64,000 nucleotides of DNA from Ambrosia x helenae (lineage: Eukaryota; Streptophyta; Magnoliopsida; Asterales; Asteraceae). Positions 34,389-46,781 of the stretch are shown here, one piece after another (position 1 is the stretch's first letter; the number at the start of each line of letters is the position of its first letter). The DNA lies in assembly GCA_030844895.1 (NCBI GenBank), contig CM061226.1:49660898-49724897 (forward strand), given 5' to 3'. The translations under genes were made by a program, and so were the position numbers. A model generated the notes under the pieces. That model did not search any database. It was not told the origin of the DNA and was given only the letters and a program-made list of their open reading frames with translations.

Positions 34389-34861
34389 CGTAGTTACTTC
34401 TAGAGTTTATTGCCCCTATCAACAAACCCACAAAAGGGATCCCAACAGACATGAACCATACGTACCTCTAAAATAACATCTTTAAGCAAAGTACAAACAC
34501 AGAGAAAAAGATGTAACGCAAACACAACCCAAAAATTAATACATGCCAGCGGAAGCTATGGAAACCGTCATCTCTTACGCGACGACCAAATAAAGGCCAG
34601 CATCGAAAAGAAAGAGAGTAAAAAAATCATTAAAGCACACAAATAAAAAGCCTTACCTAGAGGGTGTTTGATTGTCCATTAAAACTAGAGGTGGCAAAAT
34701 GGGTAGGTTGGGTTGGGTTGGTTGATAGGTTAGGATGGGTTTGGGTTAGGATGAGTTTGGGTCAAGATGGGTAAATTAAAAAAAATAGGTTAGGATGGGT
34801 TAGGTCAGGATGGGTTTGGGTCTGGATGGTTTGGATTATGATAGGTTCACATCAAAATAAA
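34389..34861. repeat. Spacer with GGGT-rich degenerate repeat
   Basis: 34684-34850 begins TAGAGGTGGCAAAATGGGTAGG and continues with many GGTTAGGATGGGT / GGGTTTGGGT words. This is the look of a hAT-type MITE left end; no matching right end was found. 34389-34680 shows nothing recognisable. Confidence 0.4.
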
Positions 34862-34872
34862 TTAAAATTAAA

Positions 34873-35212
34873 ATAACAATAAAAAGTTAAAAAGTAAAAA
34901 ATAAAAAAATAATAAAAACAAATAATCAATCATACCCAGTATATCCCACGAATAGTAAAAACTATTGGTAGGGTCAGGGGAGGGTGAGATGTAGGCACAC
35001 CTTGCCTCTATCCATAAGGATAGAGAGGCTGCTTCCAGAGAGACCCCCAGCTCAAAAAAACATAATACTAGCAAACATACAAGTAAGAGACAGGTACCAC
35101 AGGGATATTTCGATATCGGTTAACGAACCAAGAGTAGGAATAAACTAGTAAGATAGTACATAGAAATCTATTACATTGAACATCATACAAAGCATGTACA
35201 GGAGACGACAAC
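34873..35212 (-). mobile_element. RTE-type LINE, 3' end (left piece)
   Basis: Conserved plant RTE 3' UTR on the minus strand, including the AGAGAGGCTGCTTCC... and GGTCAGGGGAGGGTGAGATG blocks (34970-35045) and an AT-rich tail. The TSD TTAAAATTAAA at 34862-34872 recurs at 53408-53418 after the other piece. The Gypsy element sits between the two halves. Confidence 0.8.
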
Positions 35213-38200
35213 TGTCACACCACGCCTATGGCGGAAACACGTGGCGCGACGGTTCAAGAGGATTAAGCCAAGATTAATGCAAATCACAATATTAATTAAA
35301 GAAACGGGCATTTATTCAAACGTTGAAAAATCACGTCAAATTATTCATACATAACTTAAAATTGTTTTTAATATAAATAGGGAGGCTCCTCCCTATATCC
35401 CGAATTCCTTGGGATAGAGAGACGAGACCCCTTCATAACATCCAACGCCCAAATTGGAGATTCCCCTGACCCTGCTTGCCATGTCATCCTTCAGCTGTCA
35501 ATTACCTGAAAGATATGTTTAAAAATCGTCAATATATAAATATTGGTGAGTTCACAGGTTTTGGTTTAATAAAACTTTATCTCATGGGAATATCCTTGTT
35601 ATGACAATTTATAGGAGTTGCAAGTTCCTACAATTCTACTTGAGCCTATAACCAAACCAAGACAATTAATAATGCCCCGCCCCAAGTCGTTACTCGGTAT
35701 TCCTACGACTTGATTTCAGAATACGTGCACCCCAGGCATACGCCGATGCAAAATCGACGCTATCGATTAGGGGTGGGCCTTGTCAGGCACCAATAGTACT
35801 ATCCAAATATTCCTTCGGTTTCACTTTCCTGAATTAATGATTATAGTAGAGAGGTCTCAACCCCGAGTGGCGATCACAACTCAAGTATCCAACCCGTCAA
35901 ACAATTCCCAACATATCTTTCCCCCGTAAAAACGTTAAATAGTTTAGAAATGGGGCCGTGAGACTCACCTGTAACTGTGCTCGGCTCAAAGAAGAAAATA
36001 GCAAAGTTTGTGATCTCGCACCTACAAATGTTCTAGGCGTATAAGTCACTACACCTATGGTTCATGTGCCTTGGCAAGTTGTACACCCAACTTCCCGACC
36101 ACGTTTTATCCCAATTTCCGTTTAATAGTTTCGTATCCTAGGTTCATTGGCGATGGATTACCCTTTTCTTACAAGTCATATATTATTCTTGTTAATATTC
36201 TTTGTAACTTGTATACTATTATTCTCGACACGACTCTACCCCACGTATAATTATTTTCCCATTTAAATAATTATACTTAGGGTCGTTTCGCTCGATATAA
36301 TATGATTTCTTATTACCCGACCCGACTCACTTTGCCACATATTTATTTTCCCATTCAAATAAATATGCTAAGTTCTTGTCGTTTGGTAATATATTGTTAA
36401 CGCCCGACTCGACTCACCATGCCGTACATTTATTTTCCCATTTAAATAAATGTACTAGGATCTTGTCGGTATTCACATGTTCGTAGATATACTTCACCTA
36501 CTCGTCTCGGTTTTCCTTCTCGCATATCTACTTTCCCATTCAAATAGATATACTAGAATTTCGTCGAAACGAGCATGTGCACATACACCAATGTGTGAAT
36601 TTTACTTGTTAAGTCCATGTGTCGTTTAGCGTTTTTAATTCATCACGTTGTGTTTTCTCCCACGAATATTCTTTCTACACTTAGGAAAGTGTTACGCACG
36701 TTTCACCCTTGTTATATATATTTTATTTCTTAAAAAAAATATATATATTTTTATCTCGCCGTAATGGCATTTTTCTCATATGTCCGTTTATCCGTTTTCG
36801 TTAGTTCATGTAAATATGTCCGTTAGTTAGCTTTTTCCACATTTTCTTCCAATATGCGTTCTATGGAAATATTATTCGTACTTCCAATTCCGAACGTATA
36901 TTTCTTGGAAAAATATACTTTTGTATTTTTAGCCCAACTTGTTCAACTTGTATTCCAAAAATGTTTCCGATACTTTTATATTCCCATTTATATAAAAGTA
37001 TCCATTTTTGTACAAGTTTTCCCAAGTCTTTACTAATATTTTATAAAACCTTATTTTTATAAAATCCTTATGTTAACTTATCCTCTTATTTTTATAAAAC
37101 TTCTATTTTTATAAAACTTCTATTTTTATAAAAATACCTCTTTTAATTTATACATAAGTAAGTTTCTCACGTTTATCAAAACTACACTCGGAAAAACTAT
37201 TATTTATGTTTTCGACACCGAACTTTCCGTTAATGCATTTTTGGACCAAAGTTTCTAAAATACATATTTTAGTCCCTCAACTTTCTAAGTTATAATATTA
37301 ATCCCTTAACTTATATTTGTTGCATTTTTCATCTTATCTTTCAAGGTTAACATTTTCCTTCCAACTTAGTGGACTTTGAAGAATCATTTTCTTAATGCTT
37401 GATTATTTTTACTTCATTCCACTTCTAATAATCTTATAATCCATCCTAGATGCTATTAACATGTGTGTTTCATATTTTTATCCAAAATATCAACTTTTCA
37501 CTCATCCAAGTGATTAGACTTTAAACATGGAACTTTTTCACCTATGATCATCTAACCCATTTTAATATATTTTTGACATTAACTAGTCATCTTATGATGA
37601 TTAAAATCATCTTTCATCATATCCAAGTCCTTTTCACAAATCATGTTCTAATCATCAACAAACTCAAGTGTATGTTCATATTATTACATTTTCTCAAAAT
37701 ATCACCTTTATTAATATTAATCCAAGATTTCTTCATGTTATTATTCTTACATTTTTATTCTAGTAAGACACATTATTTCAAAACCATATTTCCCATCAAT
37801 GTACAACTTGCTCATAAAGACACTTAATATGAACATTAACAAACAAAACAAGGTTAAAACTTACTACTAGCTCAAGGCTAGGGAAGACAAGAACCTTGGA
37901 TTGGATGGGGTTTTAGTGTGTTCTTCCAAAGGGTTAAGCTCCAAGCTCTTGAAACACACAATGGGGTTTTGAAGGATAATGATCTAGAGGTGATTTGGAA
38001 ATGTAAAAATTGTAAGAATGATGTTGGTGTGGGGGTGCAATGTCACGGCCACAAGGAAGAAGGAAGAAGGAATTTTTGTGATTTGTTTCAAGTGTCTTCT
38101 CAAGTGGCTTATAATCTTCTCTTTCAAATCTTCCAAAGATCACTTGTATCTTGATTAGATTGGATGATATCTTTATGTAAGATTATGGAAGATTATGGAA

Positions 38201-38984
38201 GATACTTGAAAATCTTGGAGGATATGGTGAGGGGTGTTTGGGCCGAAAATTAGAGAGAGGAAGAGAGGTGATTTGGTTAATTTTCTTACCCAATACAATT
38301 ACATGCAAGTAAATGATTATTATGTTAATTATTGGATATTAAGGAGATGAAGAGTTAAAGAAGATAATTAAAAGATTTTACCCATTTGGGTGGGCCATAG
38401 GCCGGCCCCAAGGGTGTTGGTGGGGTCCACTTTTGCTAAATAATATCCTTTATTAGTTAAGTTAATCTTGTGCGGGTACCGTCCGGGTATTCTTGGGTTT
38501 TTAATCGCGTGTCACCCGAATATTAAAATACCCTTAATATTCCTTAAATATAGTCCAGTTTAATTACTGATAATTTATTTCGTCTTCCGTCGGGTGAAAT
38601 TACGTGTTACGCGCGTATCGGGTGCGGTACGCGCACTTTACTCGTTACCGGGAGATTTGTACAATAAGCTTTCACGTATGGCTTTGGGTTTCCAAAACTC
38701 ATTATATTTTGTGAAATTATCATTTATTATATATTCCGGGTGTCCGGGGTTCGTTTCGCTTATTTAATTTTTACCGGGTAATCGCCAGTGTCCATACCGG
38801 ATAGATTTGCTTGCGCATGATCCTATCATGTTTTGTCATTAAACTTATGCATTCCTATGCATTATTTGGGAATTGCTATCTTTCTAAGGCCTCAGTTAAA
38901 CAATCAACACATAATTACGTTTAATTACGTTAATCGCGTTTAATTAATTAGTACGGAATTACTTTAATTTTGCCGGTTGTTACA
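35213..38984 (-). repeat. Gypsy 3' LTR
   Basis: 3,772 bp, TGTCACACC...GTTGTTACA. Contains the shared motif TTGTCAGGCACCAATAGTACTATCC (35780-35803), spaced CCCATTYAAATA..TATTTTCCC palindromes at 36230-36560, and no supported ORF; short ORFs here recur in the other LTR. Confidence 0.95.
36236..36556. repeat. Spaced palindromes in Gypsy LTR
   Basis: Four units about 100 bp apart share the form (ATATTTA)TTTTCCCATTYAAATA(AATAT), each able to fold, each followed by a TCGTTT/TCTTGTCG word and ACTCG. The same set occurs at 50259-50575 in the other LTR. Confidence 0.6.
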
Positions 38985-39000
38985 TTCTCCCCCCGTTAAG
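38985..39000 (-). promoter_or_regulatory. Gypsy polypurine tract
   Basis: Minus strand CTTAACGGGGGGAGAA directly before the 3' LTR. Confidence 0.85.
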
Positions 39001-39018
39001 AGAATTCCGTCCCGGAAT

Positions 39019-40097
39019 TCACTTTGAATCCTCCGGTATAGGGGTCTTCTTGAATAGGGCGGGATATTTTTGCTTCATTCGGTCCAGCCTTTCCCACGTG
39101 AACTCCGGTCCACGCTTGGCATTCCAGCACCCTTTGACCAATCTGATCTTACTGCGCCTTAGTTTCTGGACCTTCCAATCGGTTACTTCGATTGGTTCTT
39201 CAACAAAATGTAACTTATCGTCGATGTGGATTTCGTCTGCAGGGATGACGAGAGTCTCGTCGGATAGGCACTTCTTTAAATTTGACACGTGGAACGTGTC
39301 ATGTACACCGTTAAGCTCTTGTGGTAACTTAAGCTTGTATGCCACGGGGCCTACTCTGGACAGGATTTCAAACGGTCCAACATATCGTGGGTTCAGCTTT
39401 CCGCGCTTCCCAAAGCGCGCGACACCTTTCCAAGGTGACACCTTTAGTAGGACCCTGTCTCTGATTTGAAATTCTAAAGGCTTTCGCCTCATATCTGCGT
39501 AGCTTTTCTGCCGGTCACGTGCCGCTTTGAGACGTTCTTTTATCAAAAAGACCTTATCTGTCGTCTCTTGAACAATTTCGGGCCCGGTAAGTTGCTTTTC
39601 TCCAACTTCAGCCCAACATAGAGGAGATCTACACTTGCGTCCATATAGAGCTTCAAAAGGTGCAGCTTGAATGCTCGTGTGGTAACTGTTGTTATACGAA
39701 AATTCCACCAGTGGCAAGTGTGTATCCCAATTACCGCTGAAATCGATTGCGCATGCCCGTAACATATCTTCCAAGGTCTGGATGGTTCGTTCACTTTGAC
39801 CATCGGTTTGGGGATGATATGCGGTACTCATGTCAAGGCGAGTACCGAGGGCTTCATTCAAACTTTCCCAAAAATCTCGAGGTGAAACGACTATCTCGAT
39901 CGGAGATGATGGAAATAGGTACACCATGCTTAGACACTACTTCCTTAATGTACAAACGGGTCAGTTTCTCCAACTTATCCGTTTCGCGAATCGGGAGGAA
40001 GTGTGCAGATTTTGTCAATCGATCAACGATTACCTAGATCATGTCATGGCCGCTTGTTGTCTTGGGTAACTTGGTAATGAAATCCATAGTAATTCGT
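39019..40097 (-). pseudogene. Gypsy integrase C-terminal half with chromodomain-like tail
   Basis: Continues the polyprotein interrupted at 42835 by a solo LTR. Reads KHGVPISIISDRDSRFTSRF (DDE core) in one frame, then shifts at a T-run near 39878 into FWESLNEALGTRLDMSTAYH, PQTDGQSERTIQTLEDMLRA, YNNSYHTSIQAAPFEALYGR, and the GPY/F-type region (YVGPFEILSRVGPVAYKLKL, VFHVSNLKK-like). The tail EEPIEVTDWKVQKLRRSKIR ... NAKRGPEFTWERLDRMKQKY is a chromodomain-like module; in chromoviruses it targets integration to chromatin. Stop at 39019. The frameshift and the insertion make it inactive. Confidence 0.93.
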
Positions 40098-42829
40098 GTG
40101 ACACACCGCATTTTTAGGTTAATACTTTTACTGAACTCTAGTTAACTTACATGTTCATACATGGCTAGATACTTAACTAGGGTTAGTTAAGTAGGTTTAA
40201 CATATGTTAGAAGATGTTATCATATGTTATAAGTAGGAAAATCCTTGTTAAACACACACATGAGTCCTGTATCCCAAACGTTGGTGAATTATGTGACATA
40301 CATAGCAATAATATATACAATTGAATTATGGTGAACATGAAGTACGTGCTTATGTGAATTACATGTTTTTGTGAATGATCGCCTAACTGAAAGGTATTGC
40401 GTAGATTATGCAAATTACGTGCACAACATGAGTAATATGCTATGTAATAATAAAAACAATGGTTTTTATACAATTTAGAATGGTTAATAATATTGGGTCC
40501 GGTATTGGGCTAGAACATGGTTAACGGGTCAAGTTAATGGACTAGAAGGGCCCTAATACCAATTGCTTGGAGAACAAGCAAAGGCCCCTTATAATTAGGA
40601 GGCAAGGAAAAGATAAAACCCTACCCCTTTCCCTTCCCCTTGCGCCGTGCGAACCACCCCCACCCCCTTCTCTCTTTGTTTTCAAGCAATCAAGTAATCC
40701 TTCACCTAATCAAGCTAGTTCGGGTTTGATTTCAAGGCTCTAGGGAGTTTAATCCTTCGCAAGGTATACGTTCTTATGATTTTTGATGAATTATAATGAT
40801 TGAAAAACTTTAAAAACCCTAAAAATAATGGATATAGAATCGCATGCATGTATGTATAGGGATTCTTGAACATTCTTGATGATTTGATGATGATTTGATG
40901 ATAATTGTTATTAGTAACCATGATTAGGGTTTTCACATGATAACATAGGTGTTTTTCTATGATTAATATGGTGTTTAATCAGTACTATAGGTGTTATACA
41001 TGTATTAGGGATGTTCATGAAAAATTAGGGTTTGTAGATTACTTGGGATGCAAGTTTAAGATTCTGGCAGATTCGTTTGAACGTGTTGTAGGGGCTGTAA
41101 CGGGTTGGTAAATCGATTGTTTTGATGATTTCTTTGCATGATTGTAATGTACAAGGTCTTAGCTTTTCATAATGGGCAAAACCATCGGATTTGGACATCG
41201 TTTGAGTCGTTTTTGGAATTTTAATTGATTAGGGGTCATATCAGATTTTCGGATCTGTAAATTGGGTTAACTTTAAATGGTCATAACTTGATATTTACAA
41301 GGAGTTAGGTTATGAAATTTTTACAGTAGGTCAATACTGGAAAAATAGAGCTTTTCCAAGTGGATTCATCTCGTTTGGATGAATAAACAATTTTTGAGAA
41401 TTTTTCTACTAAACTGACCTGTTGAGGACATTTTCTGGACATAGCTGTGTTGTACGAATTTTCATAATTTTTGTGTTTGGAATTAAGACAAAACAAAAAT
41501 AGGTATTGTCAAGTGAATCCCAAAAAAATTCAGTAAAAATTTGGGACTCTAATTCATTCTTTAAGTATTTTAAATAAATTGTTTTTCACAGCGCACAATT
41601 TGTCCTAAAAACGCAGATTGTGTACGGGGTCTTTATGTGACTATTTAGGGTTCTATATGGTATGTAATTGACATGTACTTGTGTGGAAACTTGTATGAGA
41701 TGTATTTGATGTATTAAACTGATAATAATTGCTATGATCACCAACGGGATACGTAGGACATACTTGAGCATGTAGAGTCATTAGGTGTCACTACACGGTT
41801 TTGAACTTTTAAAAGTCTCGGATAAACGAGTTACATGGTGTGTTGGTTACGCACGTATACTCACCTAGTGACATTTGTAATAGGGAGTCGGTAGCATGTT
41901 ACTATTCGTGGAATTTGGATTTTCACTTGCGACCTAAGGTGAGTTTCACTACTCTTTTTCTCAAAAGCATGCGTCTCAGGTATGAGACACTTTACTTAAC
42001 ATTTTCTAGTCCGGTTTAGGACTACTTACACATCCCGGGTTGGGATGCCATGGATCCTTATGAGGGTCGGTTACTTTTCTAGTTCGCAATTGTGTCCTTG
42101 ACAAACTAAACCATTTCTATCATCTGTAAGTCCTCACGTACCGAATGAGTTGCCAGGGTTGGCAAGCGGGTTATTAGTTGATAGCGCTATTAGGTCTTAC
42201 AAACCTCACACCGGCTCGGGGAGCGCGGGGGTGAACTATAACTTAACGAAACTTTATCATTGTGGATAGACAATGATGTCAGGCATGCGGCACACTTATG
42301 TGGCTACAAGTACATAGCAGTTCGGTATATTCGGTTAGTTATCATGAATGGGTTAGCTACCCTTGACATGTGATGAACTAGTGGTTACACGGTGCGGGGC
42401 ACCAACACAACTTACTTACTTACGTGGTTTTGGAAACCAGCGCATTTGCATATTAAATTACTTTACTTTGTGAACTCACCAGCTTTATGTTGACACACGA
42501 TTTACATGCTTTTGCAGGTAGTTAGCTTCCGGTGCTAGGATTAGAAAGCACTGTACACTTCACTGCATTTGGGCTCTCGGGCATACACATAAATTATATA
42601 TTATGCTTTCGTATGGTTTTAATCTGGGCGCATTGTTTTGCGCGTAGTTTTTTTTAAAAAAGGTTTAAATTTGGTTTACGCTTCCGCAGCTTAACTAAAC
42701 TTGGTTTTCGAAAACGAACTAAATGGTTTGGGCATTTAGAGTTCGTTCCTGTGACTTGTGGCTATGGGATCCTGGTTTGTCATGTGCCTCGCGGTATAAA
42801 CCCCGCAGTGGAAATTTGAGGGTGTGACA
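40098..42829 (+). mobile_element. Solo LTR, family A copy 2 (2.73 kb), in Gypsy integrase
   Basis: TGTGACACACC...GGGTGTGACA with perfect 5-bp TSD ATTCG (40093-40097, 42830-42834). Opposite orientation to its host. Its last ~65 bp match the solo LTR at 29.5-32.2 kb, but the first parts have diverged, so the two are related subfamilies. Leader-like GCAAGGTATACG near 40760 and the TAGCGCTAT motif at 42180-42207 recur in other LTRs. No coding region. Confidence 0.92.
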
Positions 42830-42834
42830 ATTCG

Positions 42835-45800
42835 TTCCCATTTCCATTCCGGTATTTCCGGTTGCTGAAGCAAGCCGGATGGTCTCTGATGCTCGGCTTT
42901 GACCTTCGCGCAAGTCAAGCATCGCGCAACATATGCCGCTATATCTCTCTTGAAGTTAGGCCACCAATAAAATTCTTTCAAATCGTGAAACATCTTGTCT
43001 GCACCAGGGTGAACCGAATATCGTGAACTGTGAGCTTCGGCCAATACTAGTTCACGCAATCCACCGTACACTGGTACCCAAATTCTATTCATGAAATACA
43101 AGGTTTGATCCGCCTTTGGTTCCAGTGAATCAACCATTTTCCGTAATCTTTCATCCTTGACATTCTCAGGTTTAAGGGCGTTGATTTGAGCTTCACGAAT
43201 CCGGTCAGTCAGGTTCGTGTGGATGGTTAGACCCAAAGCTCGGACACGCAACGGTTTTACCCGTTCCTTGCGACTTAAGGCGTCAGCTACCACGTTCGCC
43301 TTCCTGGGATGGTACTTTATCTCACAATCGTAATCGTTCAATAATTCGACCCATCGTCGTTGTCGCATGTTCAACTCCTTCTGATCAAAGATGTGCTGCA
43401 AACTTTTATGATCGGTGAAGATTGTACACTTGGTTCCATATAAATAATGTCTCCATATCTTGAGCGCGAATACCACGGCTCCCAATTCCAAGTCGTGTGT
43501 AGTGTAATTCTTCTCGTGGAGCTTTAGCTGTCTGGAAGCATATGCTATGACCTTTTCTCGTTGCATCAATACACAACCCAATCCCTGGTGAGAGGCGTCA
43601 CAATAAACCACAAAGTCTTCCGTACCATCGGGGAGTGATAGTATCGGGGCGCCACATAGCTTATCTTTTAGCAATTGAAACGCCGCTTCCTGCTTTTCCG
43701 TCCATTCGAACTTCTTATCCTTTTGGGTTAGCATGGTTAAAGACTGTGCTATCTTAGAAAAGTTCTCGATGAACCTTCTGTAGTAACCCGCAAGGCCAAG
43801 AAATTGTCGTACTTCAGTAGGAGTTCTAGGGGCGTCCCAATTTTTAATTGCTTCGATCTTGGCGGGATCGACATGTATACCCTTTTCATTCACCATGTGG
43901 CCTAGGAAGTGAACCTCTCGAATCCAAAAGTCACACTTCGAGAACTTAGCATAGAGTTTCTCTTTGCGTAGTACCTCAAGGATTAACCGAAGATGATCCT
44001 CATGTTCTTCCTTAGTGCGTGAATAGATCAAGATGTCATCAATGAAGACAATGACAAATTTGTCCAAGTATGGCTTACACACACGATTCATCAAATCCAT
44101 GAAAACAGCTGGTGCGTTGGTTAAACCGAATGGCATTACCAAAAATTCATAGTGCCCATATCGAGTCCTGAACGCTGTTTTCGGTACGTCCTCCTCTTGG
44201 ATACGCAACTGGTGATAGCCGGACCTTAGATCAATCTTGGAGTAGAAACTGGATCCTTGAAGTTGATCAAATAAATCGTCGATCCGGGGAAGAGGATAGC
44301 GATTCTTAATGGTTAACTTGTTCAGTTCCCGATAGTCAATGCACATTCGAAAAGTGCCATCCTTCTTCTTTACAAATAAGACGGGGGCTCCCCAGGGTGA
44401 GAAGCTTGGTCTTATGAAACCTTTGTCCAACAACTCTTGCAGTTGACCAGATAGTTCCTGCATCTCGGATGGAGCTAAGAGATATGGCGATCGCGCTACG
44501 GGTGCAGCTCCCGGAACAAGGTCGATGCAGAACTCGACTTGTCGAGGTGGTGGCAATCCCGGCAAATCTTCTGGGAACACATCTGGAAAATCTATGGCTA
44601 TCGGAATGTCCTCTAACCTTCGCTCGTCGGCCTTCTTATCTACCACGTGTGCCAAGAATGCAACAAGACCTTTCCTTAAACACTTTCGGGCCTTCATGCT
44701 GGTAATAATTCTTAACGGCGTCCCACGCCTTTCCCCTTGGATCGATAGGGTTTCACCGCTTGCTAGGGGAACTTGAATTACTTTGTCGTTGCAAACAACG
44801 ACGGCGCGGTGTGCTGATAGCCAATCCATGCCAACGACTATGTCAAAACTACCCAGTACGACGAGCAATAGATCAATGCCAAAATCGTGACCACAGAGGT
44901 CCAACTTACAATCCTTCGCTACTTCTCGAGTTTCTATAGTCTTACCGTTAGCCAGTTCTATAGAGTAAGGTGTATCTAGCTTACTAGTTTTTAGTCCAAG
45001 TAATCTTTTAAATTCGACAGATACGAAGCTAAAATCGGCGCCAGTATCAAACAATACAGAAGCATAATGACCATTAAGAGGGAACGTACCAGTGACCACG
45101 TTAGGGTCTTGTCGCGCATCACCGGCACCAATCACGAATGCCCGCCCACGGGCTTGGTTGTTGAGCTTAGGACAATCCCTCTTCCAATGATCGAGCGATC
45201 CACATGCGAAGCAGGGCCTCGCTCCTCCGTTCTTCGGCGCTCCTGACCTGTAGTCTTCGGTCTTGTGCTCAGGACGGCGGCACATACCGCAGATCACCTC
45301 GTTCTTTCCTTGGTAACCTTGCTTTCCATTGTTTCCACGTCCAGTGGCTACATACCCTTTCCCTTTCTTGCCTGAACCTCCCGATGATCCATCCTTTTTC
45401 CTTTCATCGCGCTTACGCTTCCCAAACCTCGGCTTATTCCCTTGTTCGCTTGACCCAACTGCTGAATTTGTACCCAGATTCTTACCCTCAACGCTGCTAG
45501 ACTCGGTGAGCTTCAATCCTGATACTTTCCGGATCAGAGTGCCCATTCGAATGGCGTCTTTAGTGAGGCTCAGAGCGAGGTCGATAGCCTCATGCATGGT
45601 CGTAGGTTTGGAAGCAGTGACCATGCCGCGTATCTGTGGCGCCAATCCGAATAGGTACCTTTCCACCTTTTTGCTTTCCGGGGTAACCAAGCGAGGCATT
45701 AACCGGGAGAGATCATTGAATCTGGACGTGTACCCAGCTACGTCCGATCCAACCATGGTGAGGTTCCAGAACTCGGTTTCTAGCTTTTGCACTTCACTCG

Positions 45801-46110
45801 CCGGGCAGTATTCGGCGATCATCAGTTCCTTCAACTCCAACCATGATAAGGAGTAAGCAGCATCGTCTCCTAGTGATTGCACTTGATTGTTCCACCATGT
45901 TAGGGCTTGATCCAGAAACAGGTTAGTGGAGTACATGATAGCTTCTCGCGGGGTACAGCTGCTGATACGGATCACCGCTTCAGTTTTCTCGAACCACTTG
46001 ACTAGTCCGACAGAGCCTTCAGTGCCACTGAAGTTGAGTGGCTTGCAGTCCAGAAAAGCTTTGAACGTGCAGCCACGGTCTCGCGAGGCCGTTTCTACAA
46101 TAATAAAATA
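42835..46110 (-). CDS. Gypsy gag-protease-RT-RNase H-integrase N-terminus
   Basis: Open from about 46110 (frame TFKAFLDCKPLNFSGTEG) to the solo-LTR junction. Retrotrans_gag (ALTWWNNQVQSLG, EFWNLTMVGSDVAGY, RYLFGLAPQIRGM), a zinc knuckle CFACGSLDHWKRDC (about 45210-45170) and a second, degenerate knuckle (CGMCRRPEHKTEDY, last Cys lost). Protease VLFDTGADFSFVS. RT PLPRIDDLFDQLQGSSFYSK, FLVMPFGLTNAP, FIDDILIYS. RNase H DFVVYCDASHQGLGC, FTDHKSLQHI. Integrase HHCC zinc domain (VHPGADKMFHDLKEFYWWP ... CLTCAKVKAEHQRP). Stops nothing until 42830. Replicates the element and inserts the cDNA. Confidence 0.95.
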
Positions 46111-46357
46111 GCGTATTATTATGGGGTAGGAATTTCATGGAAATTCCCATTGCATATATTCGTAACCCTCTTACCGGTAGGGGAGTTTTTGCGTCGGTCG
46201 CTCCCCGTTCGATCTCGCGATCTTTCAGTGCGGGTGGCATTGTGTTCTTCGAGGGCTCGCCTATGCGCTCCGAGACTAGGGCTTCAAGCTCCTCGGGTGT
46301 TGTGGGTAGTCCTTCGTTCCACTGTTGCTTCGGGTGGCTGGTGCCATTTTTCTTCAA
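46019..46357 (-). CDS. Gypsy gag N-terminal segment in a shifted frame
   Basis: MKKNGTSHPKQQWNEGLPTT, then PEELEALVSERIGE and PPALKDREIERG, a typical start of chromovirus gag. After ACTCCCCTACCG the sequence GTAAGA (donor-like, about 46172) and TTATTATTGTAG (acceptor-like, ending near 46096) bracket about 80 nt. Cutting there leads close to the gag frame (ETASRDRGCTFKAF) but one base out of phase, so either an indel or a different signal is involved. Confidence 0.6.
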   Translation of the reverse strand: MKKNGTSHPKQQWNEGLPTTPEELEALVSERIGEPSKNTMPPALKDREIERGATDAKTPLPVRGLRIYAMGISMKFLPHNNTLFYYCRNGLARPWLHVQSFSGLQATQLQWH

Positions 46358-46717
46358 TAATCATTATCAAAGGTTAATTTGGCGATCATTCATACAATAT
46401 CGTCATACATAAAGTATAAATAACAACACAACACATGAACACAATAATCACCACAACATCATCACACAAATCACAATATATACAGAATAGGTAATAATAA
46501 TCGTAGACAATCATAACACATATTTTACCATAACAAAATTTTCATTAATTTCAATACCACGAGTACAATGATTTGTTTGCAATAACAAAAACCGAGGATA
46601 CATTCCTCATACATCGTTCTTTTGAAATACACTAGAAATATAATGTCATATACCGGCACAATCCCGCTCGGCTAGGCAAAAATGCAGATGGGTGCTATAA
46701 CCCATACTGTGCTATCA

Positions 46718-46780
<63 letters not shown>

Positions 46781-46781
46781 C
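46718..46781. repeat. (CTA)n microsatellite
   Basis: About 21 units of CTA between the extra ORF and gag of the Gypsy element. Confidence 0.97.

Noticed and set aside
36854..38154. Several 60-84-codon ORFs
   Set aside because: They lie in the Gypsy LTR and recur at the same place in the other LTR, with low-complexity AT-rich composition and no domain.
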